A stretch of DNA of 6,547 bases, taken from positions 1 through 6,547 of the forward strand of contig JBCCFD010000444.1 of assembly GCA_039029915.1 (NCBI GenBank). Direction: 5' to 3'. The notes beneath the pieces were generated by a model. The model did no database searches and was not told the origin of the DNA. It was given only the letters and a program-made list of their open reading frames with translations. Source of the DNA: QQUD01 sp039029915 (GTDB lineage Bacteria; Chloroflexota; Anaerolineae; Promineifilales; Promineifilaceae). Shown piece by piece: positions 1 to 5,585 of this stretch; position 1 is the first letter of the stretch, and each line of letters opens with the position of its first letter. The position numbers and the translations under genes were made by a program.

Positions 1-384
1 ACCACCTACGACAGCGATGCTGACATCGTGCGAGCTATTGAAGCGGGGGCGACCGGCTATTTGCTCAAAGACACTCCTCGCGAGGAGCTATTCCGCGCTA
101 TTCGCTCAGCTGCCCGTGGTGAATCGGTCTTGGCTCCCGCCGTGGCCGCTCGCCTCATGACCCGCATGCGTGCCCCCGCCGAAGAAAACCTCAGCGCGCG
201 CGAAATCGAGGTGCTGCAGCTTGTTGCCAAGGGGAACAGCAACCGCGAAATTGGCAAAGCGCTCCACATCAGCACCGCCACCGTCAAAACTCACCTCATC
301 CATATTTTTGACAAGCTTGGTGTTGACGACCGCACCGCTGCTGTAACCGTGGCGCTAGAGCGGCGCATTATTACACTTTCGTAA
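1..384 (+). CDS. NarL/LuxR-family response regulator, C-terminal part (5' truncated)
   Basis: The reading frame is open from the first base, so the gene begins outside the window; 127 residues are visible and end in tandem stops (TAA TAG). The first ~40 residues are the end of a receiver domain: TTYDSDADI, then AIEAGATGYLLKD, in which the Lys of LLKD is the conserved receiver lysine. After a short linker comes a LuxR-type helix-turn-helix (LSAREIEVLQLVAKGNSNREIG, then ISTATVKTHLIHIFDKLGV), the usual DNA-binding end of NarL/FixJ-type regulators. The phosphoacceptor Asp lies upstream and cannot be checked. It should act as a cytosolic transcription regulator phosphorylated by a kinase that is probably encoded upstream. 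It is visibly richer in G+C than the next genes and uses no TTA among its 13 Leu codons, whereas the following regulator uses TTA often. Family assignment is firm; target genes are unknown. Confidence 0.95.
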   Translation, partial: TTYDSDADIVRAIEAGATGYLLKDTPREELFRAIRSAARGESVLAPAVAARLMTRMRAPAEENLSAREIEVLQLVAKGNSNREIGKALHISTATVKTHLIHIFDKLGVDDRTAAVTVALERRIITLS

Positions 385-407
385 TAGCCAAAACTGATTG
401 AACCAAT

Positions 408-413
408 TATAAA
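408..413 (+). promoter_or_regulatory. Possible -10 box (TATAAA) for a leaderless regulator transcript
   Basis: TATAAA ends 6 nt before the ATG at 420, the distance at which transcription would start on the start codon itself. No convincing -35 is present (TAGCCA at 385-390 is poor), and there is no good Shine-Dalgarno, only GGGG at 415-418. This is a weak inference; the gene may instead be read through from the upstream regulator 35 nt away. Confidence 0.2.
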
Positions 414-419
414 TGGGGC

Positions 420-1118
420 ATGATGCCTCATCAGATTGCCCTCATTGAGGATGACACGGCCGTTGCAATAAGCCTCCGCTCAGGTCTCGAGCAGGAAGGG
501 TATCAGGTCGCGTGGTTCAAAAACGGCCGTTCTGGCATCCAAGCCCTCCTGCAACAGCCACCCCATCTACTCATTTTAGATATTCGCCTGCCCGATATGT
601 CTGGGTTTGATATTTGTCGCGAGCTGCGGCAAAAGCAGTTCAAATCGCCTATCTTGATGCTGACGGCCCGGCAGGAAGAGCTGGACAAAGTGCTAGGGCT
701 TGAAATTGGGGCGGATGATTATATGACGAAGCCGTTTGGATTACGGGAGCTGTTAGCTCGGATCCGAGCCAATATCCGGCGTGCCTATGGCGATTTAGCC
801 CACTCGGAGAATACACAGCGTCTTGAAGTTGGGGATTTGTTGATTAATTTAGATGCTGCCTTGGTGCAGCGTGGTAACGAATCGCTTAACCTGACCCCGA
901 CAGAGTATCGTCTGTTGGTCTATCTGACCCGCCACAAGGGGCAAGCGATGAGTCGCCGTCAGCTTTTACAGGCCGTTTGGGATGATGCGGGTGAGGTAGA
1001 AAGTGAACAGACAGTCAATGTGCATATTCGCCGCTTACGAGAAAAAGTGGAACTCAGCCCAAGTAAACCAGCACTCATTTTAACTGTGCCTGGCATCGGG
1101 TATCGTCTCGTGGCGTGA
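420..1118 (+). CDS. OmpR/PhoB-family response regulator (receiver + winged helix)
   Basis: A complete 232-residue regulator, the usual length for this family. The receiver domain spans about residues 5-120: acidic pair D11/D12 (IEDD), phosphoacceptor D54 in LLILDIRLPDMSG, T82 in MLTA and K104 in TKPF, so all key residues are present. The C-terminal winged helix (~135-231) shows LTPTEYRLLVYL, a recognition helix around TVNVHIRRLREKVE and the terminal VPGIGYRL wing. It should receive phosphate from the kinase encoded 11 nt downstream and bind DNA in the cytosol. Two consecutive ATG codons (420 and 423) are both possible starts. The second sits better relative to the weak GGGG at 415-418, and the difference is one residue. 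The controlled genes cannot be read from the sequence. Confidence 0.96.
   Translation: MMPHQIALIEDDTAVAISLRSGLEQEGYQVAWFKNGRSGIQALLQQPPHLLILDIRLPDMSGFDICRELRQKQFKSPILMLTARQEELDKVLGLEIGADDYMTKPFGLRELLARIRANIRRAYGDLAHSENTQRLEVGDLLINLDAALVQRGNESLNLTPTEYRLLVYLTRHKGQAMSRRQLLQAVWDDAGEVESEQTVNVHIRRLREKVELSPSKPALILTVPGIGYRLVA
455..464. repeat. AACGGCCGTT-family palindrome, variant CACGGCCGTT
   Basis: One-base variant of the dispersed 10-bp palindrome, inside the response regulator. It is read as D-T-A-V (residues 12-15), directly after the conserved acidic pair. Confidence 0.7.
522..531. repeat. AACGGCCGTT palindrome, perfect copy
   Basis: Perfect copy in the response regulator, read in frame as N-G-R (residues 35-37), in the loop before receiver helix 2. 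It lies 67 bp after the variant copy. Confidence 0.8.
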
Positions 1119-1129
1119 CAAATTAAGCA

Positions 1130-2689
1130 ATGAGTAAATTCCTAAACACCCTTCGCTGGCGATTACCTTTGAGCTATGGGGCAATTGCCTTACTGGCCAC
1201 CTTAAGCCTCGGTGGCATTTTACTTTTTGCCCTCGATCGATACTATGCGCTTCAGGAGCAGCGGTATTTATTAAGCAATGCCCAGGCGTTTGGGTCAATT
1301 GTCGAATCATATAGTGCTGCTGATTTGGAAAGCCCCCTTTTCCAGACGCAGGTTGCTACTTTAGCGTCGCTCATTCAAGCGCAAATCCAGATTTATGATC
1401 CGAACGGTGCCCTAATTGCTGACTCTGGTCTGCCGACAGAGAATGATATTGCCACTACGCTTTCTTTGCGGGTAGAAGGGGCCGGGTCGGCCCAGGAGTT
1501 TAGTCAAACGACGCAAGGGGATGCGGATAATCAGCAAGTTACCTCCTCTTTGGCCGTTGAGGAGGGAGTCACACGAGTCGAGACTATCACTACGATTCGC
1601 CAATCGGGCATTAATGATTTTGTGACACCGCTCTCCATTCTGGAAACGCCCTCTAGCTTTGGGTTAGGAGGAAGCGACCCTAACGTTCGCTCAAATCAAG
1701 TATTTGTTTATGAAGTCGTTTCTTTTCCGGGTGAGTTGTTAGGCACCATTCGCTTATCGCAAGGACCCGCTTTTGGGCGAGCGATTTTGATTACGGTGGG
1801 CTGGGGTGTCGGGTTGGCTGGCCTGGTGGCGATTGGTTTAGCAACGTTTGTCGGCTGGTTGGTCAGTCGTCGGCTCAGTGCCCCTATTTCTCATTTGGCA
1901 GATGTGTCTAATCAGATGGCGTCTGGGAATTTAACAGCCCGGGCTGAGGTGCAGCGGCAGGATGAGATTGGCGAACTGGCTTTGGCATTTAATGGGATGT
2001 CGGATCAGCTGGCAGGGATGATTGGTACGCTACTGCATTTTGTAGCAGATGCAGCGCATGAAATTAGAACGCCCTTGACTGCCCTACGCACGAATTTGGA
2101 TTTAGCATTAACAAATGAAGATAATGGCCGTTACCTGCAGGCGGCCCACGCTCAGCTCCAGCGTATGCAATCGCTAACCGATGATTTATTACAGCTTTCT
2201 CGCTTAGAAAATGGGGTGGTGCAAATTGAAAAACGGCCGTTTGATCTCAACATGATCCTTGCTGGTCAAATAGAACGGTATGCAGCGCAGGCGGAGCAAG
2301 CTGAGCTTCATTTTGGGCCAACTTTGACCCAAACGGCCGTTATGGTTCATGGCAATGCAGCGGCACTTTTGCGGGCAGTTGATAATTTAGTCGACAATAG
2401 TTTTAAGTTTACGCCAGCCGGAGGGCAGGTTTGGCTATCGTTGGACATTGAGGGAGAAACGGCCGTTGTTACCGTCGAGGATAGCGGTCTGGGACTTGCT
2501 GAAGATAGCCACCGCCTTTTCTCACGCTTCTACCGTGGACGCAACGTGTCTGATTTTCCGGGAAGCGGTTTAGGGCTTGCCATTACAAAGACCATCATCG
2601 ACGCACATCGGGGGCATATCACTCCCCACAAGCAGCCCGGCGGCACAAAAATGGTCATGCGAATTCCCCTTATAAACCGCCACAGATAA
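1130..2689 (+). CDS. HAMP-domain membrane sensor histidine kinase
   Basis: A complete 519-residue sensor kinase and the likely partner of the OmpR-type regulator 11 nt upstream. Transmembrane helix 1 is at about 15-36. An extracytoplasmic sensor region of ~180 residues follows; the stretch IQIYDPNGALIADSG (87-100) resembles PAS-like (PDC/Cache) sensor strands, but no ligand can be named. Transmembrane helix 2 is at ~219-244, then HAMP ~246-298 (RRLSAPISHLADVSNQMA, with DEIGELALAFNGM at its end). The phospho-accepting H310 lies in ADAAHEIRTPLT. The ATP-binding domain has the N box (RAVDNLVDNSFKF, N419/N423), G1 (VEDSGLGL), F box (LFSRFYRG) and G2 (GSGLGLAI). All catalytic boxes are intact. No clear Shine-Dalgarno precedes the ATG, so translation may depend on the upstream gene. 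The last residues (RHR) and the stop are encoded inside the left arm of the inverted-repeat element at 2677-2850. Confidence 0.96.
   Translation: MSKFLNTLRWRLPLSYGAIALLATLSLGGILLFALDRYYALQEQRYLLSNAQAFGSIVESYSAADLESPLFQTQVATLASLIQAQIQIYDPNGALIADSGLPTENDIATTLSLRVEGAGSAQEFSQTTQGDADNQQVTSSLAVEEGVTRVETITTIRQSGINDFVTPLSILETPSSFGLGGSDPNVRSNQVFVYEVVSFPGELLGTIRLSQGPAFGRAILITVGWGVGLAGLVAIGLATFVGWLVSRRLSAPISHLADVSNQMASGNLTARAEVQRQDEIGELALAFNGMSDQLAGMIGTLLHFVADAAHEIRTPLTALRTNLDLALTNEDNGRYLQAAHAQLQRMQSLTDDLLQLSRLENGVVQIEKRPFDLNMILAGQIERYAAQAEQAELHFGPTLTQTAVMVHGNAAALLRAVDNLVDNSFKFTPAGGQVWLSLDIEGETAVVTVEDSGLGLAEDSHRLFSRFYRGRNVSDFPGSGLGLAITKTIIDAHRGHITPHKQPGGTKMVMRIPLINRHR
2232..2467. repeat. Cluster of three perfect AACGGCCGTT palindromes
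   Basis: Perfect copies lie at 2232-2241, 2332-2341 and 2458-2467, all in the ATP-binding half of the kinase. They are read as K-R-P-F, Q-T-A-V and E-T-A-V respectively, so two different reading frames are used within one gene. A near copy, AATGGCCGTT (read N-G-R-Y), is at 2122-2131. Confidence 0.8.
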
Positions 2690-2850
2690 CACAGATTTGC
2701 CAGATATTTGCTCTTTATCTAACGTATTTTCCCAGAAGTGCCTAGCCGGTCATGATGTAAATAATCCGAAAAACTGCTGAAATATCGCTCAACGAAACCT
2801 TATGCGGATTTCTGGAGCGAAAGTCTAGGATTCCGTGCTATCTGTGGCTA
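2677..2850. repeat. Inverted-repeat-bounded intergenic element (CACAGAT type)
   Basis: GCCACAGATAACAC at 2679-2692 is mirrored by GTGCTATCTGTGGC at 2835-2848, matching at 13 of 14 positions and more loosely (about 16 of 20) further in. The ends enclose ~140 bp with no credible gene. The arrangement resembles a small non-autonomous element or a long RNA hairpin base. I recall CACAGAT-type intergenic repeats in environmental bacterial genomes, but cannot confirm kinship here. The left end overlaps the last codons of the histidine kinase, and the right end stops 15 bp short of the stop codon of the convergent membrane-protein gene. No flanking target duplication is evident to me. Confidence 0.6.
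2683..2705 (+). repeat. Three CAGAT units at exact 9-bp spacing
   Basis: CAGAT occurs at 2683, 2692 and 2701, giving units CAGATAACA, CAGATTTGC and CAGATATTT. The stop codon of the kinase (TAA, 2687-2689) uses the T that ends the first unit. The phasing lies at the left end of the inverted-repeat element; the right end carries only one clear inverse copy (ATCTG at 2840-2844). Confidence 0.55.
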
Positions 2851-2866
2851 ATTCTTCAGAATTTTT
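2850..2866 (+). terminator. Possible weak intrinsic terminator after the kinase gene
   Basis: AATTCT (2850-2855) and AGAATT (2858-2863) are complementary and run straight into further T residues (2864-2866). The stem is AT-rich with a very tight loop, so termination would be weak. It would end plus-strand transcription just before running antisense into the convergent gene. Confidence 0.25.
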
Positions 2867-3596
2867 ACTGGGTTCCCGATAATTTGCGCAGGATAGCGTA
2901 AAGGCCAAACCCAGGGATGGCCCCAATAAAAATTGGGATAAGTAGCTCCAAACGCAAAATGGTTTGCCGATTAATGGTGTAGAAAAAGATAGCTAGCAGG
3001 ATCCCCGCATTGAGTAACGCACCCAGAATTGCCCCCTGAATCGAAATCTTTTTTCCAGGAATGTAGAGTAGCCCCGCGACGCCGCCTAGGATGGTTGAAA
3101 CCAGCACTGCTTGGGTAAAGTCACTGATAAAATCGAGCGGTAAGAATCCCGATAGCGACATGGCTGGTAAAAACGAGGTTAAAGCAACGACGCCAATCGC
3201 AAAAAATAATGTGTACTTGCCAAGCAAACTGCCCGTCCAATCGATATCATCTAATGTTTGGATAGGGGCAGTGGGCCTATTTTCTTGTTCAGATTGAGGC
3301 TGTGATGTGGCCTTCATGGTTGAGGAAGGGGGCGTTTTTTTAGAGATAACGCGGGCGCTCTTTGGTAATTTATCAATCAGCGCTTCCGGCTTGTGTCCCT
3401 GTTTGAACAGCGCCAGCAATAAATCACCCGGTTTGGTGCCATTGTTTAATTGCATTTGTACTTCCTCACGGGATGAACCCGTCGCTTCCAATACCGTTAA
3501 TAAATTGGCTGGACTTAAGAGAATTTCTAGCTGTGAGCCATTGTCCACGTAATCGAGTAATTCCGTTAAAATTTTAATACTGTTTCTTTCTGCCAT
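2865..3596 (-). CDS. Uncharacterised four-helix membrane protein
   Basis: I do not recognise a family. The 243-residue product has a soluble N-terminal half (~1-85), probably mostly helical, containing SPANLLTVLEATGSSREEV and KPGDLLLALFKQG. A Ser/Pro/Gln-rich probable linker follows (~86-115), then four hydrophobic helices at about 127-148, 160-179, 185-208 and 219-237. Helices 2 and 3 are separated by a short basic turn (PGKKIS), and several helices are Gly/Ala-rich, which suggests tight packing. No signal peptide is seen, so the N-terminal half is probably cytoplasmic. The ATG at 3596 is supported by GGAG (complement of 3605-3608) 8 nt upstream. It is transcribed alone, divergent from the mutarotase gene and convergent with the kinase gene. 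The coding frame looks genuine: long, with a good ribosome site and a coherent topology. Function is unknown. Confidence 0.85.
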   Translation of the reverse strand: MAERNSIKILTELLDYVDNGSQLEILLSPANLLTVLEATGSSREEVQMQLNNGTKPGDLLLALFKQGHKPEALIDKLPKSARVISKKTPPSSTMKATSQPQSEQENRPTAPIQTLDDIDWTGSLLGKYTLFFAIGVVALTSFLPAMSLSGFLPLDFISDFTQAVLVSTILGGVAGLLYIPGKKISIQGAILGALLNAGILLAIFFYTINRQTILRLELLIPIFIGAIPGFGLYAILRKLSGTQ

Positions 3597-3752
3597 TGTG
3601 GTTGCTCCGTGTTAAGTTGAATGGTGTGATTTATTAACAGTGTACATGGCGGATATCACCCACCTCTTTTAATAGGCGTTGGTACTAAAAACTAGCCCGA
3701 CATTTTGTTTGGGGTTCCCTCTTCCTTATTTTTGATTACAATCAAGATTGTC
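3597..3752. other. Divergent intergenic region, upstream-control half
   Basis: This stretch between the divergent membrane-protein and mutarotase genes holds no credible gene. The minus-strand ribosome site lies at 3605-3608. Promoters for both directions are expected here or in the following repeats, but I could not find a -35/-10 pair good enough to call. A small palindrome, ACAATC-AA-GATTGT, sits at 3738-3751 and could be an operator half-site pair. Confidence 0.4.
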
Positions 3753-3800
3753 GTAAACCGAAATAAGTCTTTGGAGAAATTAAGGCTCAAAACGGTTTAC
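3753..3800 (+). promoter_or_regulatory. Leader hairpin 1 (8-bp perfect stem)
   Basis: GTAAACCG (3753-3760) pairs perfectly with CGGTTTAC (3793-3800) across a 32-nt loop. The loop contains GGAGAA at 3773-3778, the first of four such hexamers before the mutarotase start. It is the first of four consecutive stems. Confidence 0.5.
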
Positions 3801-3808
3801 TGCTAAGT

Positions 3809-3862
3809 GGAGAACAAAAAGCATCTTGCAATAAAACAGCTTTGTATAAGTTTTTGTTCTCC
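3809..3862 (+). promoter_or_regulatory. Leader hairpin 2 (12-bp perfect stem)
   Basis: GGAGAACAAAAA (3809-3820) is perfectly complementary to TTTTTGTTCTCC (3851-3862) across a 30-nt loop. It starts 8 nt after hairpin 1 and ends 2 nt before hairpin 3. The 3' arm has no trailing T-run, so it does not look like a plain terminator. Confidence 0.6.
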
Positions 3863-3864
3863 TG

Positions 3865-3919
3865 TAAGTAATTTTCATTTTGTGCTCAGGAATTCAAGTT
3901 GTTTGTTGAAAATTACTTA
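3865..3919 (+). promoter_or_regulatory. Leader hairpin 3 (13-bp perfect stem)
   Basis: TAAGTAATTTTCA (3865-3877) is perfectly complementary to TGAAAATTACTTA (3907-3919) across a 29-nt loop. With a 2-nt bulge it can be extended: TTCTCC (3857-3862, from hairpin 2) pairs with GGAGAA (3920-3925, from hairpin 4). The longer stem is therefore mutually exclusive with hairpins 2 and 4. Confidence 0.6.
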
Positions 3920-3920
3920 G

Positions 3921-3960
3921 GAGAAGCAAGTAGCGATTGTTTTGAAGGTTTTTGCTTCTC
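3921..3960 (+). promoter_or_regulatory. Leader hairpin 4 (9-bp perfect stem) with possible anti-Shine-Dalgarno arm
   Basis: GAGAAGCAA (3921-3929) pairs with TTGCTTCTC (3952-3960) across a 22-nt loop. Its arms resemble those of hairpin 2. If released, the 3' arm can pair with the mutarotase ribosome site: TTCTC 3956-3960 with GAGAA 3991-3995, plus GGTT 3947-3950 with AACC 3996-3999. Confidence 0.5.
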
Positions 3961-3987
3961 ATAAATTTCGCCAGCCAATGTCCAATC

Positions 3988-3993
3988 AAGGAG
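3988..3993 (+). promoter_or_regulatory. Shine-Dalgarno of the mutarotase gene
   Basis: AAGGAG lies 6 nt before the ATG at 4000. This places the start at 4000 rather than at the in-frame TTG at 3952, which falls inside hairpin 4 and would add 16 residues of non-family sequence. Confidence 0.85.
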
Positions 3994-3999
3994 AAAACC

Positions 4000-4938
4000 A
4001 TGAGCGTGCCTTCCATCATTGATGTGTTAAATTCGCAGTTTGGTATCAACGGCCGTTTACACTTTGAACTTGGAGAGGGTGAACTTCCCATTGCCCGCAT
4101 GACAACTGATGAAGCAACGGCCGTTTTATCGATTTATGCAGGTCACGTTTTGAGCTTTGTCCCCCACGGCTCAGAAGATTTGCTTTGGGTTAGTCAGGAA
4201 GCCGTATACCAATCGGGCAAGGCGATTCGAGGAGGGATTCCAGTCATTTGGCCTTGGTTCGGACCACACCCCACCGACAGCACAAAAAGTTCGCACGGTT
4301 TTGCGCGACGCCAAATGTGGTCAGTCAAGGCGTCGATATTGGATGAAAGTGGTCAAGTCTCTCTTACCTTGGGACTAACTGAGAATGAATCCACGAAAGC
4401 GGTTTGGTCACATGATTTTGATTTGGAACTGAGCGTAACGGTGGGACATGTATTAACAGTTCAATTAAAAACCACCAACAGTGACGATGTGCCATTTGCC
4501 TACACAGCCGCTTTGCACACCTATTACAACATTAGCCACATTAGCAACGTGGTGATTTCTGGCTTAGAGAATAGTGCGTACCTAGATAACTTAGATAGTC
4601 TGTCGCAGCATCAGCAGACAGGATTTGTGCGGTTTGAAGAAGAGGTTGATCGCATCTACATCGACACAACTGCCCCTTGCCATATCGAAGATATCGGACA
4701 CAAGCGCACGATTGTGGTGGAGAAATCTGGTAGCCGCAGCACGGTCGTTTGGAACCCGTGGATCGAGAAGGCACAGCGAATGTCTGACTTTGGTGATAGT
4801 GAATATCAAGAGATGGTTTGTGTTGAAACGGCTAATGCTGGAAATGAGATTATGACGTTGGAGCCGGGAGAAACGGCCGTTATGACGCTCACTGTTCATG
4901 AGAACAGGCACCCTGACCTACAGGAAGAAGAACATTGA
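4000..4938 (+). CDS. D-hexose-6-phosphate mutarotase-like aldose epimerase
   Basis: A 312-residue protein of the aldose 1-epimerase superfamily, closest by motif to the glucose-6-phosphate 1-epimerase group (YeaD / yeast Ymr099c type), which interconverts alpha and beta anomers of hexose 6-phosphates in the cytosol. Visible hallmarks are IRGGIPVIWPWFGPH (77-90), SSHGFARRQMW (97-107) with candidate catalytic H99, ALHTYYNI with H173, and the C-terminal block WNPWIEKAQRMSDFGD followed by VCVETANA with candidate catalytic E276. Arginines in IRGG and GFARR are those expected to hold the phosphate. No signal peptide is seen and the length is typical. The HAD gene starts within its stop codon. A long structured leader precedes it, suggesting post-transcriptional control. 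The exact sugar phosphate used is inferred from the family. Confidence 0.92.
   Translation: MSVPSIIDVLNSQFGINGRLHFELGEGELPIARMTTDEATAVLSIYAGHVLSFVPHGSEDLLWVSQEAVYQSGKAIRGGIPVIWPWFGPHPTDSTKSSHGFARRQMWSVKASILDESGQVSLTLGLTENESTKAVWSHDFDLELSVTVGHVLTVQLKTTNSDDVPFAYTAALHTYYNISHISNVVISGLENSAYLDNLDSLSQHQQTGFVRFEEEVDRIYIDTTAPCHIEDIGHKRTIVVEKSGSRSTVVWNPWIEKAQRMSDFGDSEYQEMVCVETANAGNEIMTLEPGETAVMTLTVHENRHPDLQEEEH
4048..4125. repeat. Two perfect AACGGCCGTT palindromes
   Basis: Copies at 4048-4057 and 4116-4125 in the 5' part of the mutarotase gene are read as N-G-R-L (17-20) and A-T-A-V (39-42), again in different frames. Both are in a part of the protein without known catalytic residues. Confidence 0.8.
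4872..4881. repeat. AACGGCCGTT palindrome, perfect copy
   Basis: Perfect copy near the 3' end of the mutarotase gene, read as E-T-A-V (291-294) in a terminal beta strand. Confidence 0.8.
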
Positions 4939-5567
4939 TAAAAGCAGTTATTTTTGATTACGGTGAAGTGCTCACCAATTCAGATAATCCCGTTGAATCA
5001 GCTCAGCGTCGGCGTGCTTTAGGACGTCGGCTAGGTCTTTCTGAACACGAAGTGTGGCCTTACCTTTTTCAGGGAGAGCCAGCGCGAAAATGGATGACCG
5101 GCCAATACAGTTGGGACCAATATTGGAATGCTGTGTTGCCGCCTCGGGGCGTTACAGACCCCCAAGAGATTGCTAGCTTTCACAAAAGCGTTTGGCCACG
5201 AGACAGCAAGATTAATCCTGAAATGCGCGCTATTTTGAAAGAGCTAAACGGCCGTTACAAAATTGGCCTACTGAGCAACGCAAGCTGGCCTGAAGCCGAA
5301 TTACGCGAAATCTTAGAACGTAACCAAATATTACATTATTTTGACACCGTGATTTCATCAAGCTCTGAGGGAGTTGTCAAACCAGACCCCGCCATTTTTA
5401 AGGTGGCCCTGCAGCGATTGAGCGTTCAGGCAGAAGAAGCCTTATTTGTGGATGATTTAGCGAAGTTTACTGATTCGGCTGCGGCGATGGGATTTTATAC
5501 CTTTACCTTTACCAATGCTTCAGACTTTAGACTGCATCTCAAAAATTTACAGATCATTCCTTCGTAA
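4935..5567 (+). CDS. HAD-superfamily (subfamily IA) hydrolase, probable sugar phosphatase
   Basis: A 210-residue HAD protein. The likely start is a TTG sharing bases with the mutarotase stop (TTGA, 4-nt overlap), with AGGA at 4922-4925 upstream; this puts the start one residue before the core IKAVIFD strand. Motif I is FDYGEVL, with nucleophile D8 and Gly where many phosphatases carry the second Asp. The helical cap is ~15-95. Motif II is GLLSNAS (S114), motif III has K149 in VVKPDPAIF, and motif IV is LFVDDL (D173/D174). This is the class IA, variant-3 pattern. Relatives with D-x-G in motif I include YihX-type glucose-1-phosphate phosphatases, and those with D-x-Y include haloacid dehalogenases, so both phosphatase and dehalogenase chemistry are possible. 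Coupling to a hexose-phosphate mutarotase favours a sugar phosphate as substrate. It should be cytosolic. Confidence 0.9.
   Translation: MIKAVIFDYGEVLTNSDNPVESAQRRRALGRRLGLSEHEVWPYLFQGEPARKWMTGQYSWDQYWNAVLPPRGVTDPQEIASFHKSVWPRDSKINPEMRAILKELNGRYKIGLLSNASWPEAELREILERNQILHYFDTVISSSSEGVVKPDPAIFKVALQRLSVQAEEALFVDDLAKFTDSAAAMGFYTFTFTNASDFRLHLKNLQIIPS
5247..5256. repeat. AACGGCCGTT palindrome, perfect copy
   Basis: Perfect copy in the HAD gene, read as N-G-R-Y (105-108) in the loop before the motif II strand. Confidence 0.8.
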
Positions 5568-5569
5568 AT
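5541..5569 (-). terminator. Possible intrinsic terminator of the glycosyltransferase-PAP2 transcript
   Basis: On the minus strand ATTTAC (complement of 5564-5569) and GTAAAT (complement of 5545-5550) form a 6-bp stem with a 13-nt loop, followed directly by four further T residues. It starts 16 nt after the PAP2 stop and lies inside the 3' end of the convergent HAD gene. The stem is AT-rich, so strength is doubtful. Confidence 0.3.
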
Positions 5570-5585
5570 GTTCCATATCTCTTGT

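Noticed and set aside
1479..1493. GC-rich hairpin GGGCCG-GGT-CGGCCC inside the kinase gene
   Set aside because: Short, within well-conserved reading frame, no T-run after it; most likely incidental to coding.
1542..1565. CCTCCTC / GAGGAGG inverted repeat with a strong Shine-Dalgarno-like right arm
   Set aside because: No start codon or plausible inner gene follows at the right distance; it lies in the kinase sensor region.
3826..3850. Promoter TTGCAA ... TATAAG
   Set aside because: The spacer is only 13 bp and both boxes lie in the loop of hairpin 2.
3753..3960. CRISPR array or integron attC sites
   Set aside because: The repeats are inverted pairs with different stem sequences, not identical direct repeats, and I see no paired attC core sites (GTTRRRY / RYYYAAC) or integrase.
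3952..3999. In-frame TTG extension of the mutarotase
   Set aside because: The extra 16 residues do not resemble the family, the TTG lies inside hairpin 4, and a strong ribosome site precedes the ATG at 4000.
4591..4911. 106-codon open frame antisense to the mutarotase
   Set aside because: Opposite a clearly conserved enzyme; no ribosome site or recognisable protein features.
5568..5585. Small gene or regulatory site between the convergent HAD and PAP2 genes
   Set aside because: Only 18 bp; no structure beyond the weak terminator-like repeat already listed.
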